Source: Gammaproteobacteria bacterium MOLA455 (GTDB lineage: Bacteria; Pseudomonadota; Gammaproteobacteria; Pseudomonadales; Porticoccaceae). Taken from it: a stretch of 64,000 nucleotides of DNA. The stretch covers positions 937,332 through 1,001,331 of the forward strand of contig AZIN01000001.1 in assembly GCA_000511875.1 (NCBI GenBank), given 5' to 3'. Position numbers and translations under genes: made by a program. Positions 54,047 to 64,000 of the stretch are shown piece by piece. The notes below the pieces were generated by a model. It had not been told where the DNA came from. It ran no database searches and saw only the letters and a list, made by a program, of their open reading frames with translations. Position 1 is the first letter of the stretch, and each line of letters begins with the position of its first letter.

Positions 54047-55060
54047 TTACTGCTGTCGAGAGTTGTACCAGTGAACCTCGCGAGAGAATTCGTCCACCCT
54101 GTCCACCACATCCAGCACCAAGGCAAATAGCGCCATGCGAATCAGCAGACCATTATCGGTCTGGCGAAAAATAGCCAGATTGGGGTTGTCATCGAGGTCG
54201 CAATCCAGCTCATTGGCATCGCTGCGGGAGTCTCTTGGCAGTGGATGCATAATTACCGTGTTTGGCTCGCAGTGCTTAGTGTAGATGGCCTGATTGAGGC
54301 GAAACTTGCCGCGGTACAAATCCGCTTCGGCTTTACTGGAAAAACGTTCTTCTTGAATCCGTGTGGAGTAGACAATATCCACATTGGCAATGCTGTTATT
54401 CAGCTCATCGGAGACCGTCACTGTGACACCGGCGCAGCGCATCTGCTCGATAATATTCTCTGGCAGGGCCAGCTCTTTGGGCGAGATCAGCATTACCTGA
54501 ATATTATTGTAGAGACTCAGTAGCTTGCTCAGAGAGTGCACTGTGCGACCGTGGCGCAAGTCGCCGATCATGGCAATTCGCAGACCGTCGATGGTGCGAC
54601 CCTTGGCGGCGAGTTCTCGGCCAATGGTGTAGAGATCTAATAGCGCCTGAGTAGGATGTTCATTGGCGCCGTCACCGCCATTCATCACCGGTACGCGACT
54701 GGCGCTGGCGAAATCAGCCACTGAGCCTTCCTGGGGATGGCGCATGCAGATCACATCGCTAAAGCCTGACAGCACTCTGGCGGTATCTTGGAGGGATTCG
54801 CCTTTGACCAGTGCCGAGCTTTCAAAGCCGGCGGTCTCACGCACCTCGCCACCGAGCAGATTAAACGCTGAACCGAAACTCACTCGGGTTCTGGTGCTGG
54901 CTTCGAAAAACATATTGCCGAGAATCGCCCCTTCAAGGACGCGAGTAACCCTTTTGCGCAGCGCATAGGGCTCCATTCGATCTGCTACAGAGAAAATCTG
55001 TTCAACATCCTGCCGCTGAAACTGGCTAATGGAAAGTATGTGCGCGCCGGTAAAGTTCAC
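54047..55060 (-). CDS. pyrB: aspartate carbamoyltransferase catalytic subunit
   Basis: Joins carbamoyl phosphate and aspartate in pyrimidine synthesis. The start is a GTG at 55060 with AAGG 6 bases upstream; a TTG at 55078 would add six residues. 337 residues, similar to P. aeruginosa PyrB (334). Motifs: carbamoyl-phosphate site FFEASTRTRVSF, HPTQALLDLYTI, and HPLPRDSR. No pyrI or inactive pyrC' gene follows. The 120-base gap to sbcB shows no clear leader-peptide attenuator. Single gene on the minus strand. Confidence 0.95.
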   Translation of the reverse strand: MNFTGAHILSISQFQRQDVEQIFSVADRMEPYALRKRVTRVLEGAILGNMFFEASTRTRVSFGSAFNLLGGEVRETAGFESSALVKGESLQDTARVLSGFSDVICMRHPQEGSVADFASASRVPVMNGGDGANEHPTQALLDLYTIGRELAAKGRTIDGLRIAMIGDLRHGRTVHSLSKLLSLYNNIQVMLISPKELALPENIIEQMRCAGVTVTVSDELNNSIANVDIVYSTRIQEERFSSKAEADLYRGKFRLNQAIYTKHCEPNTVIMHPLPRDSRSDANELDCDLDDNPNLAIFRQTDNGLLIRMALFALVLDVVDRVDEFSREVHWYNSRQQ

Positions 55061-55190
55061 AGGGTACCTTGGGGGCAATTTAGTTGGCGGATTCTAGCCT
55101 GTTTACCGGTGCTTCTCAATTACAAACGCAGTTCACTGAGCGGCTGAAGCTGGGCAACTGCAGCTGGAGAAAGAGACCCAGACAGCCAGA

Positions 55191-56627
55191 CTACAGAGCA
55201 AAGCGCTCTGCCACCGATTGACTCCAGCTCTGCAGTGCGTGGAGCACGCCGCGCTTATGGTCGGTTAGGCTACTGTCGGCGAGCAATTCGTCCAAGGTCT
55301 TGCGGTTTTGCTGCAAGGTTAAATAACCGGATGTCTCATCGGTGAGACGCCAGCGACAGCTCTCCAGCCAGGTCTGCTGCTCTTCAGCGCTAAGAGACTC
55401 CGGGAAATAGCGGGCGCGATAGCTAAACAGCAATTGATTGTAGCGTTGATCGGCAAAATAGAATTGCTGCTGACTGAAGTCACTCGCCGTAGCCTGCCGC
55501 ACATCGTCCAGTAGGCTCTTATCCTGATTGGGCAAGAAGCCCCCATAAAGCTGTTGTTCGGCATCGGATTTGGGCGGGAATGTCTGTTCGCGAAACACCA
55601 GCTGCAGCTTGTCACTAAGATCCATACTGTTGAGGCGCTGCCAGTTGCGGTCACAGCGCTCAAGATCAATACCCAAACGCTTGGCCGCGACGGCATCCAC
55701 CAGCTTGTGAGTGGTCACTACCGGCGCCTTATTGATATGGATAACTTTGAGCGGAATACGCTCTGTGCCCTCAGGTAAATCGCTGCTGGCGGTAAATACG
55801 CGATCGCGAATCTGATGCTCATTAAGACTCACCAGCGCCTCTGGATCGGCGGAAAGGTCAAAGCAGATAATGCCATTGCTGTTGCTGGGATGCTGAGCCA
55901 AGGGCATCATCAGTGCGCCGTACATATGCTCTTTGGCAAGCATGCCGGAGATATGAAAGAACGGCTTGCGGGCTTTGAGGTCAAGCATTGCAGCAATCTG
56001 TTTTTTACCGCGATTTTGCAGCGCATAGTCAAATAGTCGCGGCTGCTTTTCCTTGACCAGTTTGGCCATAGCAATGGTCGCCGTGACATCTGACAGCGCG
56101 TCGTGGGCGGCTTCGTGGGCTAGGCCATTGGCGGCAGTGAGGTCTTCAAGTTTGAAACTGGGGCGACCGGGCTCATGGTCAGGCCATTCGATTCCCTCTG
56201 GGCGCAGGGCGCGGCAGAGACGCAGCATATCGATAATATCCCAGCGTGAGTTGCCGTTTTTCCACTCTCGCTGATAGGGGTCGTAAAAATTTCGGTAGAG
56301 GGTATATCTGGTCACTTCATCGTCAAAGCGAATGCTGTTGTAGCCCACACTACAGGTGTTGGGACGCGCCATCTGTTGATGAATCGCGTGAATAAATGCG
56401 GGCTCTGACAGGCCTTCCTTGAGTGCATGCTGGGGGGTGATACCTGTCACTAAGCAGGCCTGTGGTGCGGGCAGAAGATCTGGCTGCGGCTGACAGTAGA
56501 TAACCAATGGATCACCAATGGGGTTTAAATCAAAGTCGGTGCGCAGACCGGCAAACTGACTGGGCCTATCGATAGCGGGATTGATACCAAAGGTTTCGTA
56601 GTCGTGCCAATAGAATGTGTTGTCCAT
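55191..56627 (-). CDS. sbcB: exodeoxyribonuclease I
   Basis: 3'-5' single-strand DNA exonuclease. 478 residues (E. coli 475). DEDDh catalytic start FYWHDYETFGINPAIDRP with Asp and Glu, followed by SVGYNSIRFDDEVTRY and HDALSDVTATIAM (third and fourth acidic/His residues). The C-terminal SH3-like and helical domains are present (RARYFPESLSAEEQQTW). Acts in mismatch repair and recombination with RecJ, also in this window. ATG at 56627. Confidence 0.95.
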   Translation of the reverse strand: MDNTFYWHDYETFGINPAIDRPSQFAGLRTDFDLNPIGDPLVIYCQPQPDLLPAPQACLVTGITPQHALKEGLSEPAFIHAIHQQMARPNTCSVGYNSIRFDDEVTRYTLYRNFYDPYQREWKNGNSRWDIIDMLRLCRALRPEGIEWPDHEPGRPSFKLEDLTAANGLAHEAAHDALSDVTATIAMAKLVKEKQPRLFDYALQNRGKKQIAAMLDLKARKPFFHISGMLAKEHMYGALMMPLAQHPSNSNGIICFDLSADPEALVSLNEHQIRDRVFTASSDLPEGTERIPLKVIHINKAPVVTTHKLVDAVAAKRLGIDLERCDRNWQRLNSMDLSDKLQLVFREQTFPPKSDAEQQLYGGFLPNQDKSLLDDVRQATASDFSQQQFYFADQRYNQLLFSYRARYFPESLSAEEQQTWLESCRWRLTDETSGYLTLQQNRKTLDELLADSSLTDHKRGVLHALQSWSQSVAERFAL

Positions 56628-56684
56628 TTTTCATCCTCGCAGATTTTCCGTTGTTCATTATCCATCACAATGCTTTTCTATGCA

Positions 56685-56720
56685 TAAAAAAACGGCGCTA
56701 CCGAAATAGCGCCGTTTTTA
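56685..56720. terminator. bidirectional terminator between ompA-like and sbcB genes
   Basis: AACGGCGCTA (56691-56700), loop CCGAAA, TAGCGCCGTT (56707-56716), with A's on the left and TTTT on the right. On the minus strand it ends TTTTTTT, 20 bases past the OmpA-family stop. Confidence 0.92.
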
Positions 56721-56740
56721 ATACATAAAGCCAACTCAGA

Positions 56741-57709
56741 TTAGAAGTTGTAGACCTCAGAAAAAGACATCTCACCCACTACACGGCGATTGCGTGCGCG
56801 ACCTTCTTCAGTTTCATTGCTCGCTATTGGCTTAGTTTCACCATAGCCGACTGCACTGATCCGCGCGGCGGGAATACCGTAAAGCTCAACCAGTTTGGCC
56901 TTGACCGCGTTGGCGCGGCGATCAGACAGACTCAGGTTGTACTGATCAGCTCCGCGGCTATCAGTGTGACCTTCGAGCACCAGATCTATATCGTCATGGG
57001 CTTTCATGGCGGCGGCAATGGCTTGTAACTGATCGCCATAAACTGCCAATACAGTATCTTTGTTAAATTCAAATTCAACATTGAGTCGTACGGTAATGGT
57101 GCGAACTTCTGGTTCTGCTTCGACTTCTGGCTCTGCTGTTGCCTGAGCGACAACCGGCGCAGCCGCTGGTGCTGACGCAGGAACAACTGACTTGCTGCCA
57201 AAGACCTTGTTCAGCGAGAACTGCACACCCATATCTTCGCCGTCTTCATCGTGACCTAGCATACCGCGCAAATCGGCACGAAATTCCAGGCCGTGACTAA
57301 ACTGCGTACCCATACCCACAGCCATCATTATTTGAGTGGAGCGATCGTCATGCTCAAGCACTAAGTTTGAGGCATCTTGAAAGTCGTACTGATTGAGACC
57401 GAACAAGACATAGGGACGCCAGTGAGAGGCATCGCTATTGTTTAACCAGAGTAAACCGTTTAGTGACAAGACATCGAAATCATCGTGTCCGGCATTGGCG
57501 CCGTAACCCAATTCCACCGCCAGTGTGTCGGAAAGGTATTTGCCCACCTGCACACCAGCCGTAACACTATTGTGATCTTCGCTAATGGCGCGTTCGCCAT
57601 CCAGATCATAGTACCCAGCCGTCACACCCAAATACCAGTCGTCTGCGGCGCTTGCTGCCCCCGCTAAAACCAGTGTCATTGCTCCCAACAATCCATTTAT
57701 AGATTTCAT
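56741..57709 (-). CDS. OmpA-family outer-membrane protein
   Basis: 322 residues: signal peptide MKSINGLLGAMTLVLAGAAS ending at AASA, an eight-stranded beta-barrel (DDWYLGVTAGYYDLDG through VQFSLNKVFG), an Ala/Pro/Glu-rich linker (residues ~180-200) and a peptidoglycan-binding OmpA C-terminal domain with VLEGHTDSRGADQYNLSLS and RRANAVKAKL. The barrel resembles the outer-membrane beta-barrel family also used by OprF-like proteins. It has its own strong terminator and a 200-base upstream region. Structural link between outer membrane and cell wall. Confidence 0.92.
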   Translation of the reverse strand: MKSINGLLGAMTLVLAGAASAADDWYLGVTAGYYDLDGERAISEDHNSVTAGVQVGKYLSDTLAVELGYGANAGHDDFDVLSLNGLLWLNNSDASHWRPYVLFGLNQYDFQDASNLVLEHDDRSTQIMMAVGMGTQFSHGLEFRADLRGMLGHDEDGEDMGVQFSLNKVFGSKSVVPASAPAAAPVVAQATAEPEVEAEPEVRTITVRLNVEFEFNKDTVLAVYGDQLQAIAAAMKAHDDIDLVLEGHTDSRGADQYNLSLSDRRANAVKAKLVELYGIPAARISAVGYGETKPIASNETEEGRARNRRVVGEMSFSEVYNF

Positions 57710-57909
57710 ACTTTTTTCCTGTAAAAAAACTCCCTTTTGAACACAGACCTACATTGCGTTCACTCTTTATAAAACCCTTTAAATAGCGCTAGGTTTTACC
57801 TTTTCTTAAAACCAACTTAAGCAGCTGATCTAATCTGCCTGAACCATTGAACTTGTATACCCGGTCTATTACCTGGATGGCCAAGTCATGATTTCCTACA
57901 CATTTAAGA

Positions 57910-59427
57910 CTAAACCAAGTTGAGGTTTTTTTCCTCAATTTTTGCCTGCCATATTTGTGGCCCTATGCGATGCACTGACTCGCCCTTGGTGTCCACCGCT
58001 ACAGTAACAGGCATATCCTTGACTTCAAACTCATAGATCGCCTCCATGCCCAACTCGGGGAAAGCCACCACTTCGGCATGGGTAATCGCCTTGGACACCA
58101 AATAGGCCGCACCACCCACAGCAATCAGATAGACTGCTTGATTGTCGCGAATGGCGTCTATACCAATCTGGCCGCGCTCGGCTTTACCGATCATACCCAT
58201 CAGCCCAGTTTCCTCGAGCATGGTGCGGGTAAACTTATCCATGCGCGTGGCTGTAGTAGGACCAGCAGGACCAACAGCTTCTTCACGAACCGGGTCAACC
58301 GGGCCCACGTAGTAAATAAAGCGATCAGTTAAGTCCACTGGCAACTTTTCACCAGTGGCGAGAATATCGGTCATTTTTTTATGCGCTGCATCGCGTCCGG
58401 TCAACATTTTGCCCGATAGCAGGAGAGTGTCACCTGGCTTCCAGGTGGCAATATCCTCTTGGGTCACTTCATTGAGATTTACCCGACGCACAGATTCGTC
58501 GGCTTCCCAGGTGATTTCGGGCCAGTCTTCCAGATTTGGTGGCTCGAGATGCGCTGGGCCACTGCCGTCCAGATCAAAGTGCACGTGGCGAGTGGCGGCG
58601 CAGTTGGGAATAATCGCCACAGCTTTGTTCGCCGCGTGAGAGGGGTAATCTTTGATTTTAATATCCAAAACTGTGGTCAGCCCGCCGAGACCCTGAGCAC
58701 CAATACCCAGAGCGTTGACTTTATCAAACAGTTCAAGACGCAATGCTTCATTGCGGTTGCTTGCACCTCGAGCTTGAAGCTCAGAGATATCTATATGCTC
58801 AAGCAATGATTCCTTGGCCATCAACATAGCTTTTTCAGCGGTGCCGCCAATACCTATGCCGAGCATGCCCGGCGGACACCAGCCTGCACCCATAGTGGGA
58901 ACCATTTTAAGGACCCAGTCGACCACTGAATCCGAGGGATTGAGCATGGCGAATTTAGATTTAGCTTCGGAGCCGCCACCTTTGGCTGCCACGTCGATGG
59001 ATACTTTGTCGCCCGGAACTATTTCGTAGTGAATCACTGCTGGCGTGTTGTCACCAGTATTTTTGCGCTCGCCATCGGGATCGCTGAGGATCGAGGCGCG
59101 CAGAACATTGTCTGGGTGAGTATAGGCTTGACGGACGCCCTGATTGATCATATCGGTGAGGCTCATATCGCCCTGCCACTGAACATTCATGCCAACTCGA
59201 ACAAACACTGTGACAATACCGGTGTCCTGACAAATCGGCCGATGGCCCATGGCGCACATGCGCGAGTTAACAAGGATCTGCGCCATAGCGTCTTTCGCCG
59301 CTTTTGACTCTTCACGATCATAGGCCTGCTTTACCGCCTGAATAAAATCCACCGGGTGGTAATAGGAAATATATTGCAACGCGTCGGCGACGCTCTCGAT
59401 TAGGTCTTGTTGGCGAATAGTAGTCAT
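57910..59427 (-). CDS. fumA: class I fumarate hydratase (iron-sulfur)
   Basis: Hydrates fumarate to malate. The start is the ATG at 59427, giving 505 residues; 16 residues of a longer frame are unconserved. Cluster cysteines lie in CQDTGIV, in WCPPGMLGIGIGGTAEKA (also substrate-binding) and in IPNCAATRH. The C-terminal half has VDPVREEAVGPAGPTTATRM, typical for FumA/FumB and L-tartrate-dehydratase-like enzymes; length and motifs favour fumarase. The [4Fe-4S] cluster is oxygen sensitive. It follows a coiled-coil protein gene by 22 bases and probably shares its transcript. Confidence 0.93.
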   Translation of the reverse strand: MTTIRQQDLIESVADALQYISYYHPVDFIQAVKQAYDREESKAAKDAMAQILVNSRMCAMGHRPICQDTGIVTVFVRVGMNVQWQGDMSLTDMINQGVRQAYTHPDNVLRASILSDPDGERKNTGDNTPAVIHYEIVPGDKVSIDVAAKGGGSEAKSKFAMLNPSDSVVDWVLKMVPTMGAGWCPPGMLGIGIGGTAEKAMLMAKESLLEHIDISELQARGASNRNEALRLELFDKVNALGIGAQGLGGLTTVLDIKIKDYPSHAANKAVAIIPNCAATRHVHFDLDGSGPAHLEPPNLEDWPEITWEADESVRRVNLNEVTQEDIATWKPGDTLLLSGKMLTGRDAAHKKMTDILATGEKLPVDLTDRFIYYVGPVDPVREEAVGPAGPTTATRMDKFTRTMLEETGLMGMIGKAERGQIGIDAIRDNQAVYLIAVGGAAYLVSKAITHAEVVAFPELGMEAIYEFEVKDMPVTVAVDTKGESVHRIGPQIWQAKIEEKNLNLV

Positions 59428-59449
59428 GCTGATTTTTAATTCCTGTAAT

Positions 59450-60256
59450 TTATTGGCTGGGCGGAGTGACGACATTGGCAGCTGGCGCCGTCACTGGACT
59501 AGAAGAGCGTTTTTCGAGAGCGTAAATTTTCTGATTGATCTGACGGCGGAAGGCATCCATAGACTCAATGCCCTCGGCATTGGCCTTGAGCTGACGATCA
59601 ATATTGGCCAGTGAAGACTGCAGACTTACCACCTTGTCAGACAGCGTTCTTAGGTTGGTATTGACCGCGTCTATATCCGCTGAGATCGCCAGATAGTTAC
59701 CACTGAGATTGGTCAGACTGCGATTTTCTTTATCCACTCGAGCACTGATCTCAGCGATGGATTTTTCAACAGCGGAGCGCTTGCTGGCAAGAAAGGCGAT
59801 ATCTTTTTTATTGCTATCGATTTTGGTTTTATTGATGTCGTTGGTCACACCCCAGAGTTTACGGATTTCACTCCAGTGCTTTTTTAGCTCGTCAGATTGC
59901 TCGCTGATATTCAGCTGCATAGCCGCGCCGGACTGAGTCACCGATTCATCGGTACTGCTGAGGCGAGACTCAAGAGATTCAAAGCGCTGCTGTAAACCGC
60001 TGTGGTTGGCAGACAACGCAGCAAACTGCATCCAGCCAAAGCCTGCAGCGCCGATCAGGGCCACAAGAAGAATAAACACCAAGGTATTACTGCCACCGGA
60101 CCCATTGGATGAGCTGTTCGAGGAACCGCCTCCAGGCCGTTTGCCATCGCCTCCGGAAGAGCCTTTTTTACTGGAAGATGTGGCCGTCGATGAGCGCCCA
60201 ATCATATCGTCTCGCTCGGCAACAATCGGGTTGATTCGGGGTTTTTCCGCAGTCAT
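59450..60256 (-). CDS. uncharacterised single-helix membrane protein with coiled coil
   Basis: 268 residues. A disordered Ser/Gly-rich N-terminus (residues ~20-55, with KRPGGGSSNSSSNGSGG), one membrane helix (LVFILLVALIGAAGFGWM), then a ~170-residue helical, coiled-coil region (RFESLESRLSSTDESV; ISARVDKENRSLTNLSGNY) and a short Pro/Ala tail. N-in topology puts the coiled coil in the periplasm. No family recognised. It precedes fumarase on the same strand, 22 bases apart. Function unknown. Confidence 0.7.
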   Translation of the reverse strand: MTAEKPRINPIVAERDDMIGRSSTATSSSKKGSSGGDGKRPGGGSSNSSSNGSGGSNTLVFILLVALIGAAGFGWMQFAALSANHSGLQQRFESLESRLSSTDESVTQSGAAMQLNISEQSDELKKHWSEIRKLWGVTNDINKTKIDSNKKDIAFLASKRSAVEKSIAEISARVDKENRSLTNLSGNYLAISADIDAVNTNLRTLSDKVVSLQSSLANIDRQLKANAEGIESMDAFRRQINQKIYALEKRSSSPVTAPAANVVTPPSQ

Positions 60257-60381
60257 TTTAAAATCCTGTTTAGAGAGACCTGAAAGATGGCAGCATTATA
60301 CGCAAATTAATTTCCACCTACATCCGCACAACGGCTTATTTATCGCCAGCACCCAGCCCAGAGTCTATAGTGAGCGGACAC

Positions 60382-60410
60382 AAAAAAGCCGACACTAGGT
60401 CGGCTTTTTT
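60382..60410. terminator. bidirectional terminator
   Basis: AAAAAAGCCGAC, loop ACTAG, GTCGGCTTTTTT: a GC stem with A and T flanks. It lies ~20 bases past the stop of the PuuD-like gene (minus). Confidence 0.9.
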
Positions 60411-60430
60411 AAACGCTTTGCTGTGAATGC

Positions 60431-61069
60431 TTACAGCAGGTTAAGCGCCAAAACCATTGCCGCAGTCAGACCTAGGCTTGAGTGAATCACGCCTTTAACT
60501 GTAGTCATTGGACCCTGCTTGCCAACCAGTGCGTTGACTTCGAGCAGTGCAACAACAACCAGCATAACAATCAGACCAGTGCCGCCGACCGCTGAGCCGT
60601 AGCCTTGACCAACATAGTGAGGACCGGCAAGCATACCCAGCAACATAGGTGCAGAGAACAGGACGTTAGTGCGTGAAGCCAGCAGTGCCTTGGCACCTGC
60701 AGCCGCTTTATCGCCGCCTTCAACCAGACCCAATGCAATTTTCTGAGCTGGCCAGATCACTGCCCAGACATTGATAAACATCAAGATACCCATTGCTGCG
60801 CCAACAATAATGTAGTTATTCAGCTGGCCGTTGCTAGTAACAATGTGCAGCAGGTAGAGGCCAGTGATAAAGGTAAACATCGCGCCCCAACGGAACCACC
60901 AAAGTGCGCTGGGTGCCAACTTCGCTTTGGCGTCAGCCAGAGCTTCTGGAGACGCTTCTTTGAAATAGCCGCCCTGAACAAAGTTGAAGTAGTACAGCAT
61001 ACCTATCCAAACGATCCCGAAAAGCACGTGGCCCCAACGGACTAGAAATTCAATTAATTCACCGGTCAT
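60431..61069 (-). CDS. urate hydroxylase PuuD-like membrane domain protein
   Basis: 212 residues from the ATG at 61069 (GGAG 6 bases upstream; a frame to 61081 lacks a good signal). About six membrane helices. WGHVLFGIVWIGMLYYFNF, with its conserved His, and the helical block LWWFRWGAMFTFITGLYLL are typical of the N-terminal domain of PuuD/urate oxidase (DUF989). Full-length PuuD proteins end with a cytochrome c domain; none follows here and no CxxCH is present. Urate oxidation is therefore uncertain. Single gene with its own terminator. Confidence 0.75.
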   Translation of the reverse strand: MTGELIEFLVRWGHVLFGIVWIGMLYYFNFVQGGYFKEASPEALADAKAKLAPSALWWFRWGAMFTFITGLYLLHIVTSNGQLNNYIIVGAAMGILMFINVWAVIWPAQKIALGLVEGGDKAAAGAKALLASRTNVLFSAPMLLGMLAGPHYVGQGYGSAVGGTGLIVMLVVVALLEVNALVGKQGPMTTVKGVIHSSLGLTAAMVLALNLL

Positions 61070-61223
61070 AACAGACTCCATATAGTTTTTAACGTATTGC
61101 GTCCTTTAGGACGGCTATTTTTCTTGGGGCTAATTGTTGGGGAAGAGCGGCAAAATAGCAATCACCTTTAGCCGTCAATGGTGAATTTTTGACGCTTATT
61201 TTCCCTGAATAAAAAAATATGCG

Positions 61224-61255
61224 CAAAAAAAAGCCCCGCAGCAATCTGCGGGGCT
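61224..61255 (-). terminator. Rho-independent terminator after groEL
   Basis: On the minus strand AGCCCCGCAG, loop ATTG, CTGCGGGGCT, then TTTTTTTT. A 10-base perfect stem, ~50 bases past the groEL stop. Confidence 0.95.
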
Positions 61256-61304
61256 CTTCTTTAAGCTTTACAACATAAGCTGCAAAATAGGTCGCGAGGC
61301 TGGC

Positions 61305-62969
<1,665 letters not shown>

Positions 62970-63049
62970 TCATCAATCTGGTTAAAACAAAAATTCTGTA
63001 GGCACTTTTTGTTACTAGCTGCCTACTACAAGCTATTTATTACACGCTC

Positions 63050-63343
63050 TTAGGCTTCGATAACGGCTTTGATATCGGTTTCGCTGAGAATAATCAGCTC
63101 TTCGCCTTCAACATCAATAGTGTCCTGTCCGGCGTACTTGCCAAACACAACCTTGTCACCCACTTTCACATCAACCGGGCGCACATCGCCGTTATCCAGA
63201 ATACGGCCACTGCCTACAGCAATAACTTCGCCCTGGTTAGGCTTTTCTTGTGCAGAACCTGGCAGCAAGATACCACCAGCGGATTGTGCTTCTTCTTCCT
63301 CGCGACGAACGATCACTCGGTCGTGTAATGGACGAATTTTCAT
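63050..63343 (-). CDS. groS: co-chaperonin GroES
   Basis: 97 residues from the ATG at 63343, with GGAGAGAC 8 bases upstream; five extra codons up to 63358 are not part of GroES. Begins [20 protein letters not shown], with the mobile loop [15 protein letters not shown] (E. coli: SAGGIVLTGSA) and [12 protein letters not shown]. The groES-groEL order is standard. A sigma-32-type promoter lies at 63419-63447. Confidence 0.97.
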   Translation of the reverse strand: MKIRPLHDRVIVRREEEEAQSAGGILLPGSAQEKPNQGEVIAVGSGRILDNGDVRPVDVKVGDKVVFGKYAGQDTIDVEGEELIILSETDIKAVIEA

Positions 63344-63418
63344 ACTTTGTCTCTCCAATTTATCTATCTATGTTGTTCAAAAGTTACCTGTGCGAGTGGA
63401 ATCCCGCGGTTGCACTTC

Positions 63419-63447
63419 ATATGGTGGCGCCCGATTTCTTTTTCAAG
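63419..63447 (-). promoter_or_regulatory. sigma-32 (heat-shock) promoter for groESL
   Basis: Minus strand CTTGAA (63447-63442), a 15-base spacer and CACCATAT (63426-63419) against the consensus CCCCATnT. Only one mismatch in the -10. Start site near 63412, ~70 bases before groES. No CIRCE palindrome seen. Confidence 0.7.
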
Positions 63448-63522
63448 GGATCAGGGTAATTATTTTGTCTCTTCCTTTTGAGAAATCCTCCTTGTTTGTT
63501 AATGCTATAAAGTGGTTTTAAC

Positions 63523-64000
63523 TTACTTTTCGTCCCAGGACTCACCTTCGATAATATCGTCGGACGTCGAAGCCCCACCAGAGGCGGAGTGATCGACCCT
63601 GCCGCCACTAGCTGTAAAGCCTGTAGTTGATGAACCCATGACCACACCAGAGACCACCATGCGACTCAGCACCAAGCGCGCAACCGCACCGCGCACCGCG
63701 GGAATCAATCCGGCAAAGCCAATCCCATCGGTGACAAAGCCCGGGGTCAGCAACAGAGCGCCGGATACCGCTAGAATAATGCCCTCGGCAATTTCCTGGG
63801 CTGGCAACTGGCCCTCGGCAAACTTGCGTTGGCCGCGCCACAATGTATCAAAGCCCTGATAGCGCAGTAGATTCACACCGACAAAGGCGGTCAGCAATAC
63901 CAGACTTATAGTGGCCAGCGCGCCAATCTGGGCGCCGACGGTAATCAGCAGCCACATCTCCAGCACAGGCGTAATCACAAATATCAAAAATAGGTAGCGC
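63523..64000 (-). CDS. fxsA: FxsA family membrane protein (start just beyond the window)
   Basis: The frame remains open at the end of the window. The first visible codons read RYLFLIFVITPVLEMWLL, and the base at 64000 fits the G of an ATG, so the real start is probably at 64002. About 160 residues in total. Three or four hydrophobic segments (GALATISLVLLTAFVGVNLL; GIILAVSGALLLTPGFVTD) and the conserved LxxPG-F-TD region match FxsA, which in E. coli lowers exclusion of phage T7 by F. The location next to groES is widely conserved. Its stop is ~75 bases ahead of the groES heat-shock promoter. Confidence 0.88.
   Translation of the reverse strand, partial: RYLFLIFVITPVLEMWLLITVGAQIGALATISLVLLTAFVGVNLLRYQGFDTLWRGQRKFAEGQLPAQEIAEGIILAVSGALLLTPGFVTDGIGFAGLIPAVRGAVARLVLSRMVVSGVVMGSSTTGFTASGGRVDHSASGGASTSDDIIEGESWDEK

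Overview
The window reads as one stretch of chromosome from a gammaproteobacterium, probably a marine member of the Cellvibrionales / SAR92-Porticoccaceae neighbourhood. This is inferred from content: a split class II ribonucleotide reductase (nrdJa-nrdJb) as in Pseudomonas, a fused BioH-BioC biotin protein of the kind known from Teredinibacter, Saccharophagus and Cellvibrio, a tesA/ybbA/ybbP divergon, a fxsA-groESL block, and a torF-glnK-amtB nitrogen cluster. No rRNA, tRNA, CRISPR array, complete insertion sequence or prophage is visible. Coding density is high and almost every gene is a recognisable housekeeping or metabolic gene.

Layout. 1-3.2 kb: end of an M48-type peptidase, a membrane-anchored parvulin-like protein, and trpBA on the minus strand. 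3.2-6.7 kb: nrdJab behind a control region holding a perfect DnaA box and a strong NrdR box. 6.7-9.3 kb: a repeat-bearing gap, a lone acyl carrier protein, and a degenerate PAS/histidine-kinase protein lacking its phosphoacceptor histidine. 9.3-14.8 kb: ybbP-ybbA divergent from tesA, then msrB and a DMT exporter. 14.8-21.5 kb: recJ, whose 3' end is flanked by an 18-base tandem repeat, then bioB-bioF-bioHC-bioD. 21.6-28.4 kb: a molybdopterin oxidoreductase coupled to a short-chain dehydrogenase, hom-thrC and dsbC. 28.5-31.4 kb: glnB-like, amtB, glnK and torF, with a sigma-54 promoter and two NtrC-like sites. 31.6-45.1 kb: ubiK, comM, a potassium channel, a SIMPL protein, transporters, a quinone oxidoreductase, yciH, an S9 peptidase, greB, pdxH and small membrane proteins. 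45.1-48.3 kb is the only clearly disturbed part: a higBA toxin-antitoxin locus broken by two frameshifts, and an osmC gene with a changed 3' end followed by an A+T-rich segment and a second osmC 3' fragment. 48.3-64 kb: deaD, yqcC-like, dinG, an acyltransferase, pyrB, sbcB, an OmpA-family protein, fumarase, a PuuD-type membrane protein, groESL behind a sigma-32-like promoter, and fxsA running off the end.

Functional themes are deoxynucleotide supply under replication-linked control, biotin synthesis, threonine and tryptophan synthesis, nitrogen-status sensing with ammonium uptake, nucleic-acid maintenance (RecJ, DinG, SbcB, ComM) and protein quality control. I found no convincing undescribed multi-gene system. 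The most unusual items are the kinase-dead-looking sensor at 7.8 kb, the osmC rearrangement at 47-48 kb, the decayed higBA locus, the repeat array on the recJ tail, and the combined DnaA/NrdR signals ahead of a B12-dependent reductase.
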